Shown here: positions 24,579 through 32,762 of the stretch, in pieces | Position numbering within the stretch: the first letter of the stretch is position 1 | How the letters are laid out: the number at the start of each line of letters is the position of its first letter | DNA from: JBFLVQ01 sp040758525 | GTDB lineage: Bacteria > Acidobacteriota > Blastocatellia > Chloracidobacteriales > JADJPF01 | Length of the DNA: 40,210 nt | Direction of reading: 5' to 3' | NCBI GenBank assembly: GCA_040758525.1 | Contig: JBFLVQ010000011.1 | Location: forward strand, 1 to 40,210 | The notes under the pieces: generated by a model | The model's database searches: none | The model's input: only the letters and a program-made list of their open reading frames with translations | Told to the model about the DNA's origin: nothing | Program-made: the position numbers and the translations under genes

Positions 24579-27311
24579 ATGAATATAAATCTTAAATCGC
24601 TCATTGATAAGCTCAATGACACCTGCCGCACGGGATTGGAACAGGCTGCCGGCTTTTGTCTATCGAGAACAAATTATGATGTCGATATCGAGCATTTCTT
24701 GATGAAGCTGATAGAAGTGGAAGATAGCGATTTAATGAAGATCTTTCGCCACTATGAAGTGGATAGTGCGCGATTATTGAGGGATCTCACACGTGCCTTG
24801 GATCGACTCAAGACTGGTAATGCTCGCACACCGGCGCTCTCGCCCAATCTGCCCAGATTGATCGAAAAAGCCTGGCTGATCGCTTCGATCGATTATAATG
24901 CTCCCCAGATCCATTCCGGCCACCTGCTGCTCGCGTTGTTGGAAGATACCACGCTGGCTCGCATAGCACGCGAAATCTCAAAAGAGTTTGAACTGATCTC
25001 GGTAGAATCGCTCAAGAAAAAATTGATCGAATTGACTGCTAGCTCGAAGGAAAATAAAGGAGTGAGCGCAACGCCAATACCGACAGGGACAACTGCAGCG
25101 GCAGTGGGTGTTCCCGCCAAGATGCGTGCGCTGGAGCAGTTCACCATTGATCTAACTGCACGAGCGCGAAAAGGCGATATTGATCCGGTATTGGGACGTG
25201 ATTTTGAAATTCGTCAGATCATCGATATTCTCACTCGCCGCCGACAGAATAATCCCATTCTCACTGGTGAAGCTGGTGTAGGCAAGACCGCCGTAGTAGA
25301 GGGATTCGCACTCAGGATTGTGCAGGGAGAAGTGCCGCCATCACTGAAGAATGTCTCGGTACGCACTCTCGATCTTGGTCTGCTACAAGCTGGCGCAGGT
25401 ATCAAAGGTGAATTTGAGAACCGTCTAAAATCGGTAATCGAAGAGGTCAAATCTTCACCACAACCAATCATTCTCTTTATTGACGAGGCACACACGATGA
25501 TCGGTGCCGGTGGACAGGCAGGCCAGAGCGACGCCGCAAACCTGCTTAAACCAGCGCTGGCGCGGGGCGAAGTGCGCACCATAGCAGCAACCACTTGGGC
25601 GGAATACAAGAAGTATTTTGAGAAGGACGCGGCACTAGCGCGACGTTTTCAAGTTATCAAGATCGAAGAACCTACGGAAGAACAGGCAATAATAATGATG
25701 CGTGGCATTGTCGATATGCTGGAGAAGCATCACCATGTGCGCATTCTCGATGAAGCGGTTGAGGATGCTGTGAAGCTATCGCATCGCTACATATCAGGCC
25801 GTCAACTTCCCGACAAATCGGTCAGTGTACTTGATACCGCTTGTGCGCGTGTGGCAATCGCACAGGCAGCCATTCCACCAGCAATAGAAGGCGCCCAACA
25901 TCGTATTGATCAACTCTTGGTCGAGATCAGCGCGCTAGAACGTGAAGAGATCACAGGTACAGATCACACCCAGCGTATAGCAGAAGCCAAAGCGGCCAGG
26001 GATGCGGAAACAGAACGGCTGACACAGTTAAAGACACAATGGGAAAAAGAGAATGAGCTGATCTCTCAGATCCGTATAATCCGTTCCCAACTAGAAGAGC
26101 AAGTGATTGTGCGTGGTGTAAAAGCAGCAACAGCAACGCAAACATTAAGCGCTGCCAGTGCTGCTCAACAGCTAACCATTATCCCGCCAACAACCATAAC
26201 TACACCGGCTGCTGTTGATATTGAGGAGTTAAGGGCAAATCTCGCCAGGCTCAATCAAGAGCTGAGTAACATACAGGGCGAGAGGCCGTTGATGCAACCC
26301 TGTGTCACTTCGCAAACAATTGCGGAAGTTATCTCGGGTTGGACTGGCATTCCCATTGGAAAGATGTTGACCAATGAGATTCAAACTATCCTTACATTGA
26401 AAGAACGCCTAAAGCAGCGCGTCATTGGTCAATCATACGCGTTGGAATCGATCAGTCAGCGCATTTGCACTGCGCGTGCTAACCTCACCGATCCGCGCCG
26501 ACCAATAGGAGTATTTCTCCTAGTTGGTCCTAGCGGTGTGGGTAAGACTGAGACAGGATTGGCACTAGCCGAAGCTCTTTATGGTGGTGAGAGAAATGTT
26601 ATTACCCTCAATATGAGCGAATACCAGGAACCTTACACCGTCTCTTCATTAAAAGGATCCCCGCCTGGATATGTCGGCTATGGCGAAGGCGGCGTATTGA
26701 CTGAGGCAGTGCGTCGCAAGCCCTATTCGGTAGTGCTGCTTGATGAGGCTGAGAAGGCACATCCTGATGTTATGGAACTCTTCTATCAAGTCTTTGATAA
26801 GGGCATGCTCGAAGATGCCGAAGGTAGAGAGATAGACTTCAAGAATACCGTGATTCTGCTCACTTCCAATACCGGTACGGATACAATTATGAAACTTTGC
26901 GCGGATCCAGAAACTACCCCAACACCAGCAGGAATAGTGGAAGCAATCCGTCCAGATCTACTCAAGATCTTCAAGCCAGCGCTGCTTGGTCGCATGATTG
27001 TAGTGCCTTTCTATCCGATCAAAGACGAAGTGATGCGCGCGATCATCAAGCTGCAATTGGGACGCATTGGCCGCCGTCTGTTTGAAAATCATGGTGCTCG
27101 TTTCAGTTATGAGGATGCAGTGATAAACGAGATCGCATCGCGTTGCAAAGAGGTCGAAAGCGGCGCGCGCAATGTTGATCATATCTTGACAGGCACACTG
27201 TTGCCGGAGATGGCGGGCGAGTTCCTCTCAAGAATGGTACACGGCGAAACAATCTCTCGTGTCAATGTGAGTGTAGCAGATGGAGGCGGATTTAAATACG
27301 AGATTCAATAG
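24579..27311 (+). CDS. tssH: T6SS sheath-recycling AAA+ ATPase TssH (ClpV)
   Basis: 910 residues. N-terminal Clp_N domain (about 10-150), first AAA+ domain with Walker A 'GEAGVGKT' at 230-237 and Walker B 'ILFIDEAHT', an internal coiled region (about 445-520), and a second AAA+ domain with 'GPSGVGKTETG' and 'VVLLDEAEKAHPDVMELFYQ', both intact. Sequence details ('AALLxALARGE'-like 'LLKPALARGEVRTIAATTW' and 'TEAVRRKPYSVVLLDEAEKA') place it with ClpV rather than ClpB. ClpV hexamers pull TssC from the contracted sheath for reuse. Ribosome site GGAAGGAAGAGG. The following gene starts 12 nt after its stop. Confidence 0.96.
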   Translation: MNINLKSLIDKLNDTCRTGLEQAAGFCLSRTNYDVDIEHFLMKLIEVEDSDLMKIFRHYEVDSARLLRDLTRALDRLKTGNARTPALSPNLPRLIEKAWLIASIDYNAPQIHSGHLLLALLEDTTLARIAREISKEFELISVESLKKKLIELTASSKENKGVSATPIPTGTTAAAVGVPAKMRALEQFTIDLTARARKGDIDPVLGRDFEIRQIIDILTRRRQNNPILTGEAGVGKTAVVEGFALRIVQGEVPPSLKNVSVRTLDLGLLQAGAGIKGEFENRLKSVIEEVKSSPQPIILFIDEAHTMIGAGGQAGQSDAANLLKPALARGEVRTIAATTWAEYKKYFEKDAALARRFQVIKIEEPTEEQAIIMMRGIVDMLEKHHHVRILDEAVEDAVKLSHRYISGRQLPDKSVSVLDTACARVAIAQAAIPPAIEGAQHRIDQLLVEISALEREEITGTDHTQRIAEAKAARDAETERLTQLKTQWEKENELISQIRIIRSQLEEQVIVRGVKAATATQTLSAASAAQQLTIIPPTTITTPAAVDIEELRANLARLNQELSNIQGERPLMQPCVTSQTIAEVISGWTGIPIGKMLTNEIQTILTLKERLKQRVIGQSYALESISQRICTARANLTDPRRPIGVFLLVGPSGVGKTETGLALAEALYGGERNVITLNMSEYQEPYTVSSLKGSPPGYVGYGEGGVLTEAVRRKPYSVVLLDEAEKAHPDVMELFYQVFDKGMLEDAEGREIDFKNTVILLTSNTGTDTIMKLCADPETTPTPAGIVEAIRPDLLKIFKPALLGRMIVVPFYPIKDEVMRAIIKLQLGRIGRRLFENHGARFSYEDAVINEIASRCKEVESGARNVDHILTGTLLPEMAGEFLSRMVHGETISRVNVSVADGGGFKYEIQ

Positions 27312-27323
27312 GCGGAAGGCGCG

Positions 27324-28346
27324 ATGAAAAGGGATGTGTTTCCAGGGCCAATTGGACATAGTGATAGCCCTCGGTTGGTATCGTCAGGCGCGCAGGCAGT
27401 TGCTACTGCTGCACAGTTGCTGCCTGCCGCCAACTCCATACTGGTACCTTGTAGTTTGGGCAAGATTGAATTGAAGCCAGGGACAATCTGGAACAGCAAT
27501 AGGATGTTGATCTATGCTTCTCCTTTTTCTGTCTATTACAGTCAAGGCGATCAACTCTATGAATATGACCCTCTAAACTTCGTGCGAGAGAGCTGGCCGG
27601 ATCACCTCACACATGGAGCAAGCAGGCTACCTATTATCTTTTTGATGGAAGCAGAGACGGCTACTTTGAGCAGTCTGTTGATCCTATGGCACCGCCTCCT
27701 CGGTTTAGATATTGCCGAAATTGCTCTCTTCTATCACATACATCGTAGTGTGACGGATGCCGCTCTGCAGTTGGTGCCAATTATGCTACGCCTGTTGACA
27801 GAATGCCGCTATCACTACGCAAAACTCTTTGATCCCCTGCCTGCTCAAACTATGGCGGGAAGCATAGTGACCCAATTGACTCCACAGATCTCTCGACAAG
27901 AGATCGTCTTTTTTATTGCCAGCGCGATCAAGGATCCCGCTAAATCACCAAGCATGAAGTTGGGTGCAGTACGCCATATCATTCTGCTCTCTATCCTATA
28001 TGTCGAGAAGTTGACGGAAGCGCTGATTGCACTCACCTATGCGGTCGCTACTTTGCTGGCAATTAAGGCCACTCTGCTGATCTTTCTTCCGCCTGCAGGA
28101 ATGTTGATGCCAACATACAACTATGAGGAGTTGAAAGAGCAGATGATTAAGGATTATGGCAAGGAGTTTGCTAATCAACTACGTGAAGAGGGATATGATC
28201 TTTCCCAAGACGAGGCAGCGGAGATTCTCAAGCAATTGATAGAGGATACTGGCACACTTTTGAGATTCAGGGATCTGGCGGCATTGCTCAGCAATGTAAC
28301 CACATTATTGCAGCAATTGCACGCCGCCCTTTATCACAGGAGCTAG
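27324..28346 (+). CDS. Unknown protein between tssH and vgrG, possible effector or adaptor
   Basis: 340 residues, not recognised. GGAAGG precedes ATG 27324, and the stop overlaps the start region of vgrG, so it belongs to the same transcript. There is no signal peptide. Residues about 218-262 are strongly hydrophobic ('IILLSILYVEKLTEALIALT', 'TLLAIKATLLIFLPPAGML') and could span a membrane once or twice. A soluble helical tail follows (265-340, 'EELKEQMIKDYGKEFANQL'). A leading region (40-110) looks beta-rich. Genes placed directly before vgrG are often effectors, immunity proteins or loading adaptors; the hydrophobic centre is compatible with a membrane-active effector or a membrane-held immunity protein. 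I cannot choose. Confidence 0.8.
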   Translation: MKRDVFPGPIGHSDSPRLVSSGAQAVATAAQLLPAANSILVPCSLGKIELKPGTIWNSNRMLIYASPFSVYYSQGDQLYEYDPLNFVRESWPDHLTHGASRLPIIFLMEAETATLSSLLILWHRLLGLDIAEIALFYHIHRSVTDAALQLVPIMLRLLTECRYHYAKLFDPLPAQTMAGSIVTQLTPQISRQEIVFFIASAIKDPAKSPSMKLGAVRHIILLSILYVEKLTEALIALTYAVATLLAIKATLLIFLPPAGMLMPTYNYEELKEQMIKDYGKEFANQLREEGYDLSQDEAAEILKQLIEDTGTLLRFRDLAALLSNVTTLLQQLHAALYHRS

Positions 28347-28351
28347 TGATT

Positions 28352-30448
28352 ATGAGCAGGCAGATGATAGCAAAATACACTCAGGATAACCGGAAGATCG
28401 CCATCTACACCCCGTTACCAAAAGATAAACTGCTGCTTCAGGGTTTCACCGGGCAAGAGGGTATTTCTCGGCTCTTTCACTTTGATCTGCGACTCCATTC
28501 TGAAGATCGTTCGATCGATTTCAACTCAATAATCGGTAAACAGGCGACGATCAAGATTGTACTAGGTGACAACAAGACCGAACGCTACCTCAATGGCCTG
28601 ATCTGTTCTTTTTCTCAGGGTGGTGCTTCACACATTTTTACTTATTATCAGGCTGCCCTAGTGCCCTGGGTATGGATGTTAACGCGCACTACCAATTGCC
28701 GCATATTTCAGAATATGACGGCGCCGGATATCATCCAGAAGATCCTTGAAGAGCATATTAAAAGAATTATCAAAAGCGATTTTGCTCGTTTCAGGTTGAG
28801 TCTCCATGGCCGATATAAAGAGCGAGAATATTGCGTGCAGTACCGCGAAACAGATTTCAACTTTATTTCTCGACTAATGGAGGAGGAAGGTATCTTCTAC
28901 TTCTTCGAACATGAGGAGAAGAATCATACTATGGTGCTCGCCGATCACTATAATGACTTCCAAATCTGCAAACACCAACCCAAGATCCGATATGAACTGG
29001 CGGGTGGTGAGCGCCGTTCCGATGAAGTGATAACGGAATGGAGTATCGGGCAGGAAGTAAGATCGGGCAGATACGCGATGAACGATTTTAACTTTAAACA
29101 ACCGCTACTCGATCTAACGACAAACATAACCGGCAAGGATGAACGTAAATTTGAGATCTACGACTACCCTGGCGAGTATTTTAACAAGGATGAAGGTGAA
29201 CGCTTGATCGGTATCAGAATGGAAGAAGAGGATATTGAGCAAGTGTTGATCTCAGGCAGTAGCACCAGTCGAGGATTCATCTCAGGATCCAGATTTAAAC
29301 TTGAGAGACACTATCGTAACGATCTCAACCAGGAATATGTGCTCACAGCCATTCATCATTCTGCCGATCAAGGCACTAACTATTGCAGTTCGGAGGCTGA
29401 TGCGATCGGAAATTTCGATTATCGCAACCATTTCCAGTGCATACCATATCCGAGACAATTTCGTCCTGCCCGCACAACACCAGTGCCGGTAGTACATGGC
29501 ACGCAGACAGCAATGGTAGTTGGTCCTGCTGATGAAGAGATCCATGTCGATGAGTTTGGTCGGGTAAGAGTGCAGTTCCATTGGGACCGAGAAGGCCAAT
29601 ATAACGAACAGAGTTCCTGTTGGATCAGAGTGGCGCAGAATTGGGCGGGAAAGCGGTGGGGTAGTATGTTCATTCCGCGCATCGGCCAGGAAGTGATTGT
29701 CGATTTTCTCGAAGGCGATCCCGATCGCCCAATCATCATTGGTCGAGTATATAACGGTAACTCGATGCCACCTTACGAACTGCCCACGGAGAAGACCAAG
29801 AGTACAATCAAATCGCTCTCCTCAAAAGGTGGCAATGGCTTTAATGAGATTCGCTTTGAAGATTTAAAAGGTTCAGAGCAGATCTTTATCCATGCGGAAA
29901 AGAATGAAGATGTACGAATCAAAAATGATCGTTATGAATTGGTGGCAAATAATAGTCATCTGATTGTCGGCAATGAACAGTTTGAAAAGGTCGATCGCGA
30001 TAAGCATCTAAAAGTCAAATACAATCAGAACGAAGAGGTCGGCGGCACGGTTTCGCTTACTGCCGGTGGCGATCTGCAACGTAAAGTTGGCATGAAATAT
30101 GCTCTCGATGCTGACCAAGAGATCCATCTAAAAGCAGGTATTAATGTGGTAATTGAGGCGGGCATTTCAATCACACTTAAAGCAGGAGGTAATTTCATCA
30201 ACATTGGCCCAGGCGGGATCTTCATTAATGGCTTAATGGTATATATCAATAGTGGTGGTGCAGCCGGTTCAGGCTCAGGCGCACATCCAGCCGGCCCCAA
30301 ATTGCCGAAAGAGGCCGACACCGGTCAACCGGGAGAGAAATCTGAATTGCCGCCCCCCAAGAGAACCAGAGAGGTCAGTTCATATAGTCCGGGCGCAATG
30401 ATACTGAAGAGGGCCGCTCAAGACGGACTACCATTCTGTGAAGTTTGA
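28352..30448 (+). CDS. vgrG: T6SS spike protein VgrG (TssI)
   Basis: About 698 residues. gp27-like part: 'LLLQGFTGQEGISRLFHFDL', 'YCVQYRETDFNFISRLMEEE' and 'GIFYFFEHEE'. gp5 OB-fold: 'DEFGRVRVQFHWDREG', 'SSCWIRVAQNWAGKRWGSMF' and 'IPRIGQEVIVDFLEGDPDRP'. A beta-helix spike follows, ending near 'GGNFINIGPGGIFINGLM'. A Gly/Pro-rich tail of about 65 residues ('KLPKEADTGQPGEKSELPPP') lacks a recognisable toxin domain, so this is not an evolved VgrG; the tail may bind the DUF4123 adaptor or cargo. ATG 28352 with AGGAG 10 nt upstream is preferred over GTG 28346. Confidence 0.96.
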   Translation: MSRQMIAKYTQDNRKIAIYTPLPKDKLLLQGFTGQEGISRLFHFDLRLHSEDRSIDFNSIIGKQATIKIVLGDNKTERYLNGLICSFSQGGASHIFTYYQAALVPWVWMLTRTTNCRIFQNMTAPDIIQKILEEHIKRIIKSDFARFRLSLHGRYKEREYCVQYRETDFNFISRLMEEEGIFYFFEHEEKNHTMVLADHYNDFQICKHQPKIRYELAGGERRSDEVITEWSIGQEVRSGRYAMNDFNFKQPLLDLTTNITGKDERKFEIYDYPGEYFNKDEGERLIGIRMEEEDIEQVLISGSSTSRGFISGSRFKLERHYRNDLNQEYVLTAIHHSADQGTNYCSSEADAIGNFDYRNHFQCIPYPRQFRPARTTPVPVVHGTQTAMVVGPADEEIHVDEFGRVRVQFHWDREGQYNEQSSCWIRVAQNWAGKRWGSMFIPRIGQEVIVDFLEGDPDRPIIIGRVYNGNSMPPYELPTEKTKSTIKSLSSKGGNGFNEIRFEDLKGSEQIFIHAEKNEDVRIKNDRYELVANNSHLIVGNEQFEKVDRDKHLKVKYNQNEEVGGTVSLTAGGDLQRKVGMKYALDADQEIHLKAGINVVIEAGISITLKAGGNFINIGPGGIFINGLMVYINSGGAAGSGSGAHPAGPKLPKEADTGQPGEKSELPPPKRTREVSSYSPGAMILKRAAQDGLPFCEV

Positions 30449-30483
30449 CAGACAGAATTAACAATCGACCAGTGAGGTTGCCA

Positions 30484-31023
30484 ATGACTGCACAAACCAT
30501 TATTGAATCTACTTACGCACTCCTCTTCGCGCAAGATGATATAAATGTTTATGCTGTGCTTGATGGCGCATCAATACCAAAGTTACTTGCTAAGTTGGAT
30601 GAGTATCAGCCACTCACAATCTGCCTTTTCCCGGAAGAGTTAGCACCTGATATGGCAGAAGTAGCGCCTTATCTGATCCAATTGGAAGCAGGCACAGAGT
30701 TCATTGACTGGCTGTTGATGAACGGATGGGGCGAACATTGGGGAATCTATGCGCTCACACATGCCGACATTTATGAGATGCGTCAGCATCTATATCAATT
30801 CTTGATTGTCTATGATCACAATGGCAAGCCGCTACGATTTCGCTACTATGATCCACGTGTACTACGCCATTTTCTGCCAACCTGCCGAGTAGATGAACTG
30901 GCGGCTTTCTTTGGTCCAATATCAAATTTTTTGTTGGAGGCAGAAGATCCCAGTTATCTGCTCCGTTACCACACCAGTAACAGTAGTCTGGTAGCAGAAA
31001 AACTGGAATTGAAGAACAGGTAA
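30484..31023 (+). CDS. DUF4123 effector adaptor/chaperone (Tap/TEC family)
   Basis: 179 residues from ATG 30484 (GTGAGG upstream); the frame is open to 30445. DUF4123 features: 'YALLFAQDDINVYAVLDGAS', 'LIQLEAGTEFIDWLL' and the conserved 'FRYYDPRVLRHFLPT'. Proteins of this family bind a cognate effector and load it onto a specific VgrG or PAAR tip. Its place directly after vgrG and before PAAR predicts that the cargo is encoded immediately downstream, i.e. among 31343-32496. No truncation seen. Confidence 0.9.
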   Translation: MTAQTIIESTYALLFAQDDINVYAVLDGASIPKLLAKLDEYQPLTICLFPEELAPDMAEVAPYLIQLEAGTEFIDWLLMNGWGEHWGIYALTHADIYEMRQHLYQFLIVYDHNGKPLRFRYYDPRVLRHFLPTCRVDELAAFFGPISNFLLEAEDPSYLLRYHTSNSSLVAEKLELKNR

Positions 31024-31042
31024 ACATGAAAGAGGGAAGAAT

Positions 31043-31327
31043 ATGCAACTGGCAGCCAGACTTTCTGATCCGCACGTCTGTCTTTCGCATGGTGGTGGTC
31101 CGATCGGTCCCCCTTGCTGCCCAACCGTGTTAATAGAGTATTTACCAGCGGCACGAGTAACCGATCTGGCCTTCTGTTGTGCTCCGATTCCTAATGACAT
31201 GATTATTAAAGGTTCATTTACGGTACTGACCGGCTTTCTCCCTCAAGCACGGCTGGGAGATCCTACTGCACATGGCGGTTCAATCGTTAAAGGCTGTTTT
31301 ACTGTGATAGTTGGTGATTCCCCTTAA
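31043..31327 (+). CDS. PAAR-repeat tip protein
   Basis: 94 residues, a stand-alone PAAR domain. Three repeats can be followed: 'AARLSDPHVCLSHGGG', 'AARVTDLAFCC' with 'IIKGSFTVLTGF', and 'ARLGDPTAHGGSIVKGCFTV'. His and Cys residues at the turns fit the zinc site of PAAR cones. It caps the VgrG spike and sharpens the tip. There is no C-terminal toxin fusion. GAGGGAAG precedes the ATG; it follows the DUF4123 gene by 19 nt. Confidence 0.93.
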   Translation: MQLAARLSDPHVCLSHGGGPIGPPCCPTVLIEYLPAARVTDLAFCCAPIPNDMIIKGSFTVLTGFLPQARLGDPTAHGGSIVKGCFTVIVGDSP

Positions 31328-31342
31328 AGGAGTGAGAAAGCT

Positions 31343-31768
31343 ATGTTGAAGATTCGACCTGAACAATTGGTAGTCTTTCAACCAGTAGCAGAAATAGCAT
31401 TTGCACGTAAAATAGTTGAGCTATTGCAGGAGAAGTATAGTAGTGTTGCAATTCAACTTCCCAATGGGATCACAACTATTGCACAACTACCTAGGGAATT
31501 ACTTCTGCAGATGGTTCAAACCGGTATAGTCCGCGCGCGCAAATATGGGTTTGAATGGGAATCTACTATTGGCGCTTTTGTTACATTAATGTTTGTCGCA
31601 GCACCGAACTTTGATGACCATCCATTGATATTGCGAATCTTGAAGGATGAGAAGATACCAGTCCACACACGCATCAATGAACTCTGGTCAAAAACTACCG
31701 AACCGAACTGGGAAGCAGTCAAACAACGTTATGACGCCAACGCCTGGAGATTGAAATTAGAGGAGTAA
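31343..31768 (+). CDS. Small accessory protein of T6SS tip/effector islands, unknown role
   Basis: 141 residues, mostly helical. The pattern 'IVELLQEKYSSVAIQL', 'GIVRARKYGFEWESTIGAFV' and 'TLMFVAAPNFDDHPLILRIL' followed by 'RINELW' resembles a family of about 150-residue proteins that recur beside PAAR, DUF4123 and effector genes in proteobacterial T6SS islands (my recollection of the family; function not established). There is no signal peptide or membrane helix, so it is cytoplasmic. AAAGGAG precedes ATG 31343; the next gene begins 5 nt after its stop. It could be a chaperone or immunity partner for the downstream protein. Confidence 0.8.
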   Translation: MLKIRPEQLVVFQPVAEIAFARKIVELLQEKYSSVAIQLPNGITTIAQLPRELLLQMVQTGIVRARKYGFEWESTIGAFVTLMFVAAPNFDDHPLILRILKDEKIPVHTRINELWSKTTEPNWEAVKQRYDANAWRLKLEE

Positions 31769-31773
31769 CGCTA

Positions 31774-32496
31774 ATGGTAATCTATCTGGAACCGATCAAA
31801 GATACCGCGAGAAGAGCGGCTAAAACGATAGCATCAGTTTTACCAGACGCGCCGCCGCAGCCGATCGCAACTTATCCCAAGAGCGTTGATCTGGTATCAC
31901 TAAAGGTTGCTAAAGAACAAAGGAAAAAAATGGCGGAAGAAATTTTTCCTGGTTTACAGCATTATGGCGATGGTGGGTTTTTGTGCGTTGCGCAAATAGT
32001 TCAACAATTGACAAAACAGCGATTGGATGAGATCGATCTACTGATCGAGTCGATAACGGACGGCAATGCTCAACGTCAGGATGGTAAGTTTACAAAAGGG
32101 CCTTTTCATCTGGAAATGATCGACCACCCGACCGCTTGCGGAAACACAACGATAAACTCCTTGCAAGAGATTCTGAAGAAACGTGGCATTGAATCATCGA
32201 TTGAACAGGTAACATCAGGTAATCTGGAAGAGGCGCTGGAGAGCAAGCACGGAGTAATTATTCAGGTGGATGTAGCAAAGTTCTGGCAGCACAAAGGTCA
32301 GTTCTTAACCCAGAGCCAGTTTATCCTGGTAGTTGATGGTGATTTTGATAAAGAGAGGGCTTTAGTGCGCGTCTATGTCAACGACACCGGCGCAGCAGAA
32401 AAATGGCGCGCTGTCCCGATAAAAGATTTTGCCGATGCCGTTTATGATCTTAATCCCCTGATAATGCTGGTAACTAAAAATCCAATCTGGCCTTAA
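31774..32496 (+). CDS. C39-like papain-fold protein, candidate T6SS effector (catalytic His apparently Gln)
   Basis: 240 residues, last gene of the tip operon, the classic effector position. The C-terminal about 175 residues fit the layout of peptidase C39-like proteins: Cys71 in 'GGFLCVAQIVQQL', then 'LQEILKKRGIESSIEQVTSG' and 'NLEEALESKHGVIIQVDVAK', then 'SQFILVVDGDFD' and 'VRVYVNDTGAAEKW' with Asp204. In the family the residue in the 'SQFILVV' strand is the catalytic His; here it is Gln182. So it is either inactive as a peptidase, uses another His (e.g. His173), or has a different activity. Residues 1-60 form an N-terminal part that may bind the DUF4123 adaptor. GAGGAG precedes ATG 31774. 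Fold assignment is by eye; medium confidence. Confidence 0.7.
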   Translation: MVIYLEPIKDTARRAAKTIASVLPDAPPQPIATYPKSVDLVSLKVAKEQRKKMAEEIFPGLQHYGDGGFLCVAQIVQQLTKQRLDEIDLLIESITDGNAQRQDGKFTKGPFHLEMIDHPTACGNTTINSLQEILKKRGIESSIEQVTSGNLEEALESKHGVIIQVDVAKFWQHKGQFLTQSQFILVVDGDFDKERALVRVYVNDTGAAEKWRAVPIKDFADAVYDLNPLIMLVTKNPIWP

Positions 32497-32762
32497 AAGA
32501 GATTAGCCCCACAGATGAGTAACCTTTCTGATCCTTTATTTGTTTTCTCTATCTTCTCTGTAGCTAAAATTTTTGCCCTCTTTATTGTGTAATTCTTCTC
32601 CATAGACCAACAAAAGTCTGCAAAATTTCTCACTATGAGAATGGTGAAAGCCAATTATTAGCTCTATTTTCCATCTTTTTACGGCATAGCCATTGCATTT
32701 TAAGTAGCGAGAATTTCTCTCTTATTTATCCGTTCAGACGTCTTGAAAAAGGAGTGATAGTT
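32497..32762. other. AT-rich intergenic gap after the effector operon
   Basis: 266 nt without a convincing gene. Composition is more AT-rich than the flanking genes. It probably separates two transcription units and holds the promoter of the HYR/FecR/caspase trio. I see no clear terminator hairpin with a T-run. Confidence 0.5.

Noticed and set aside
32515..32592. 25-codon hydrophobic ORF in the gap after the effector gene
   Set aside because: No ribosome site, low-complexity AT-rich sequence; length is expected by chance.
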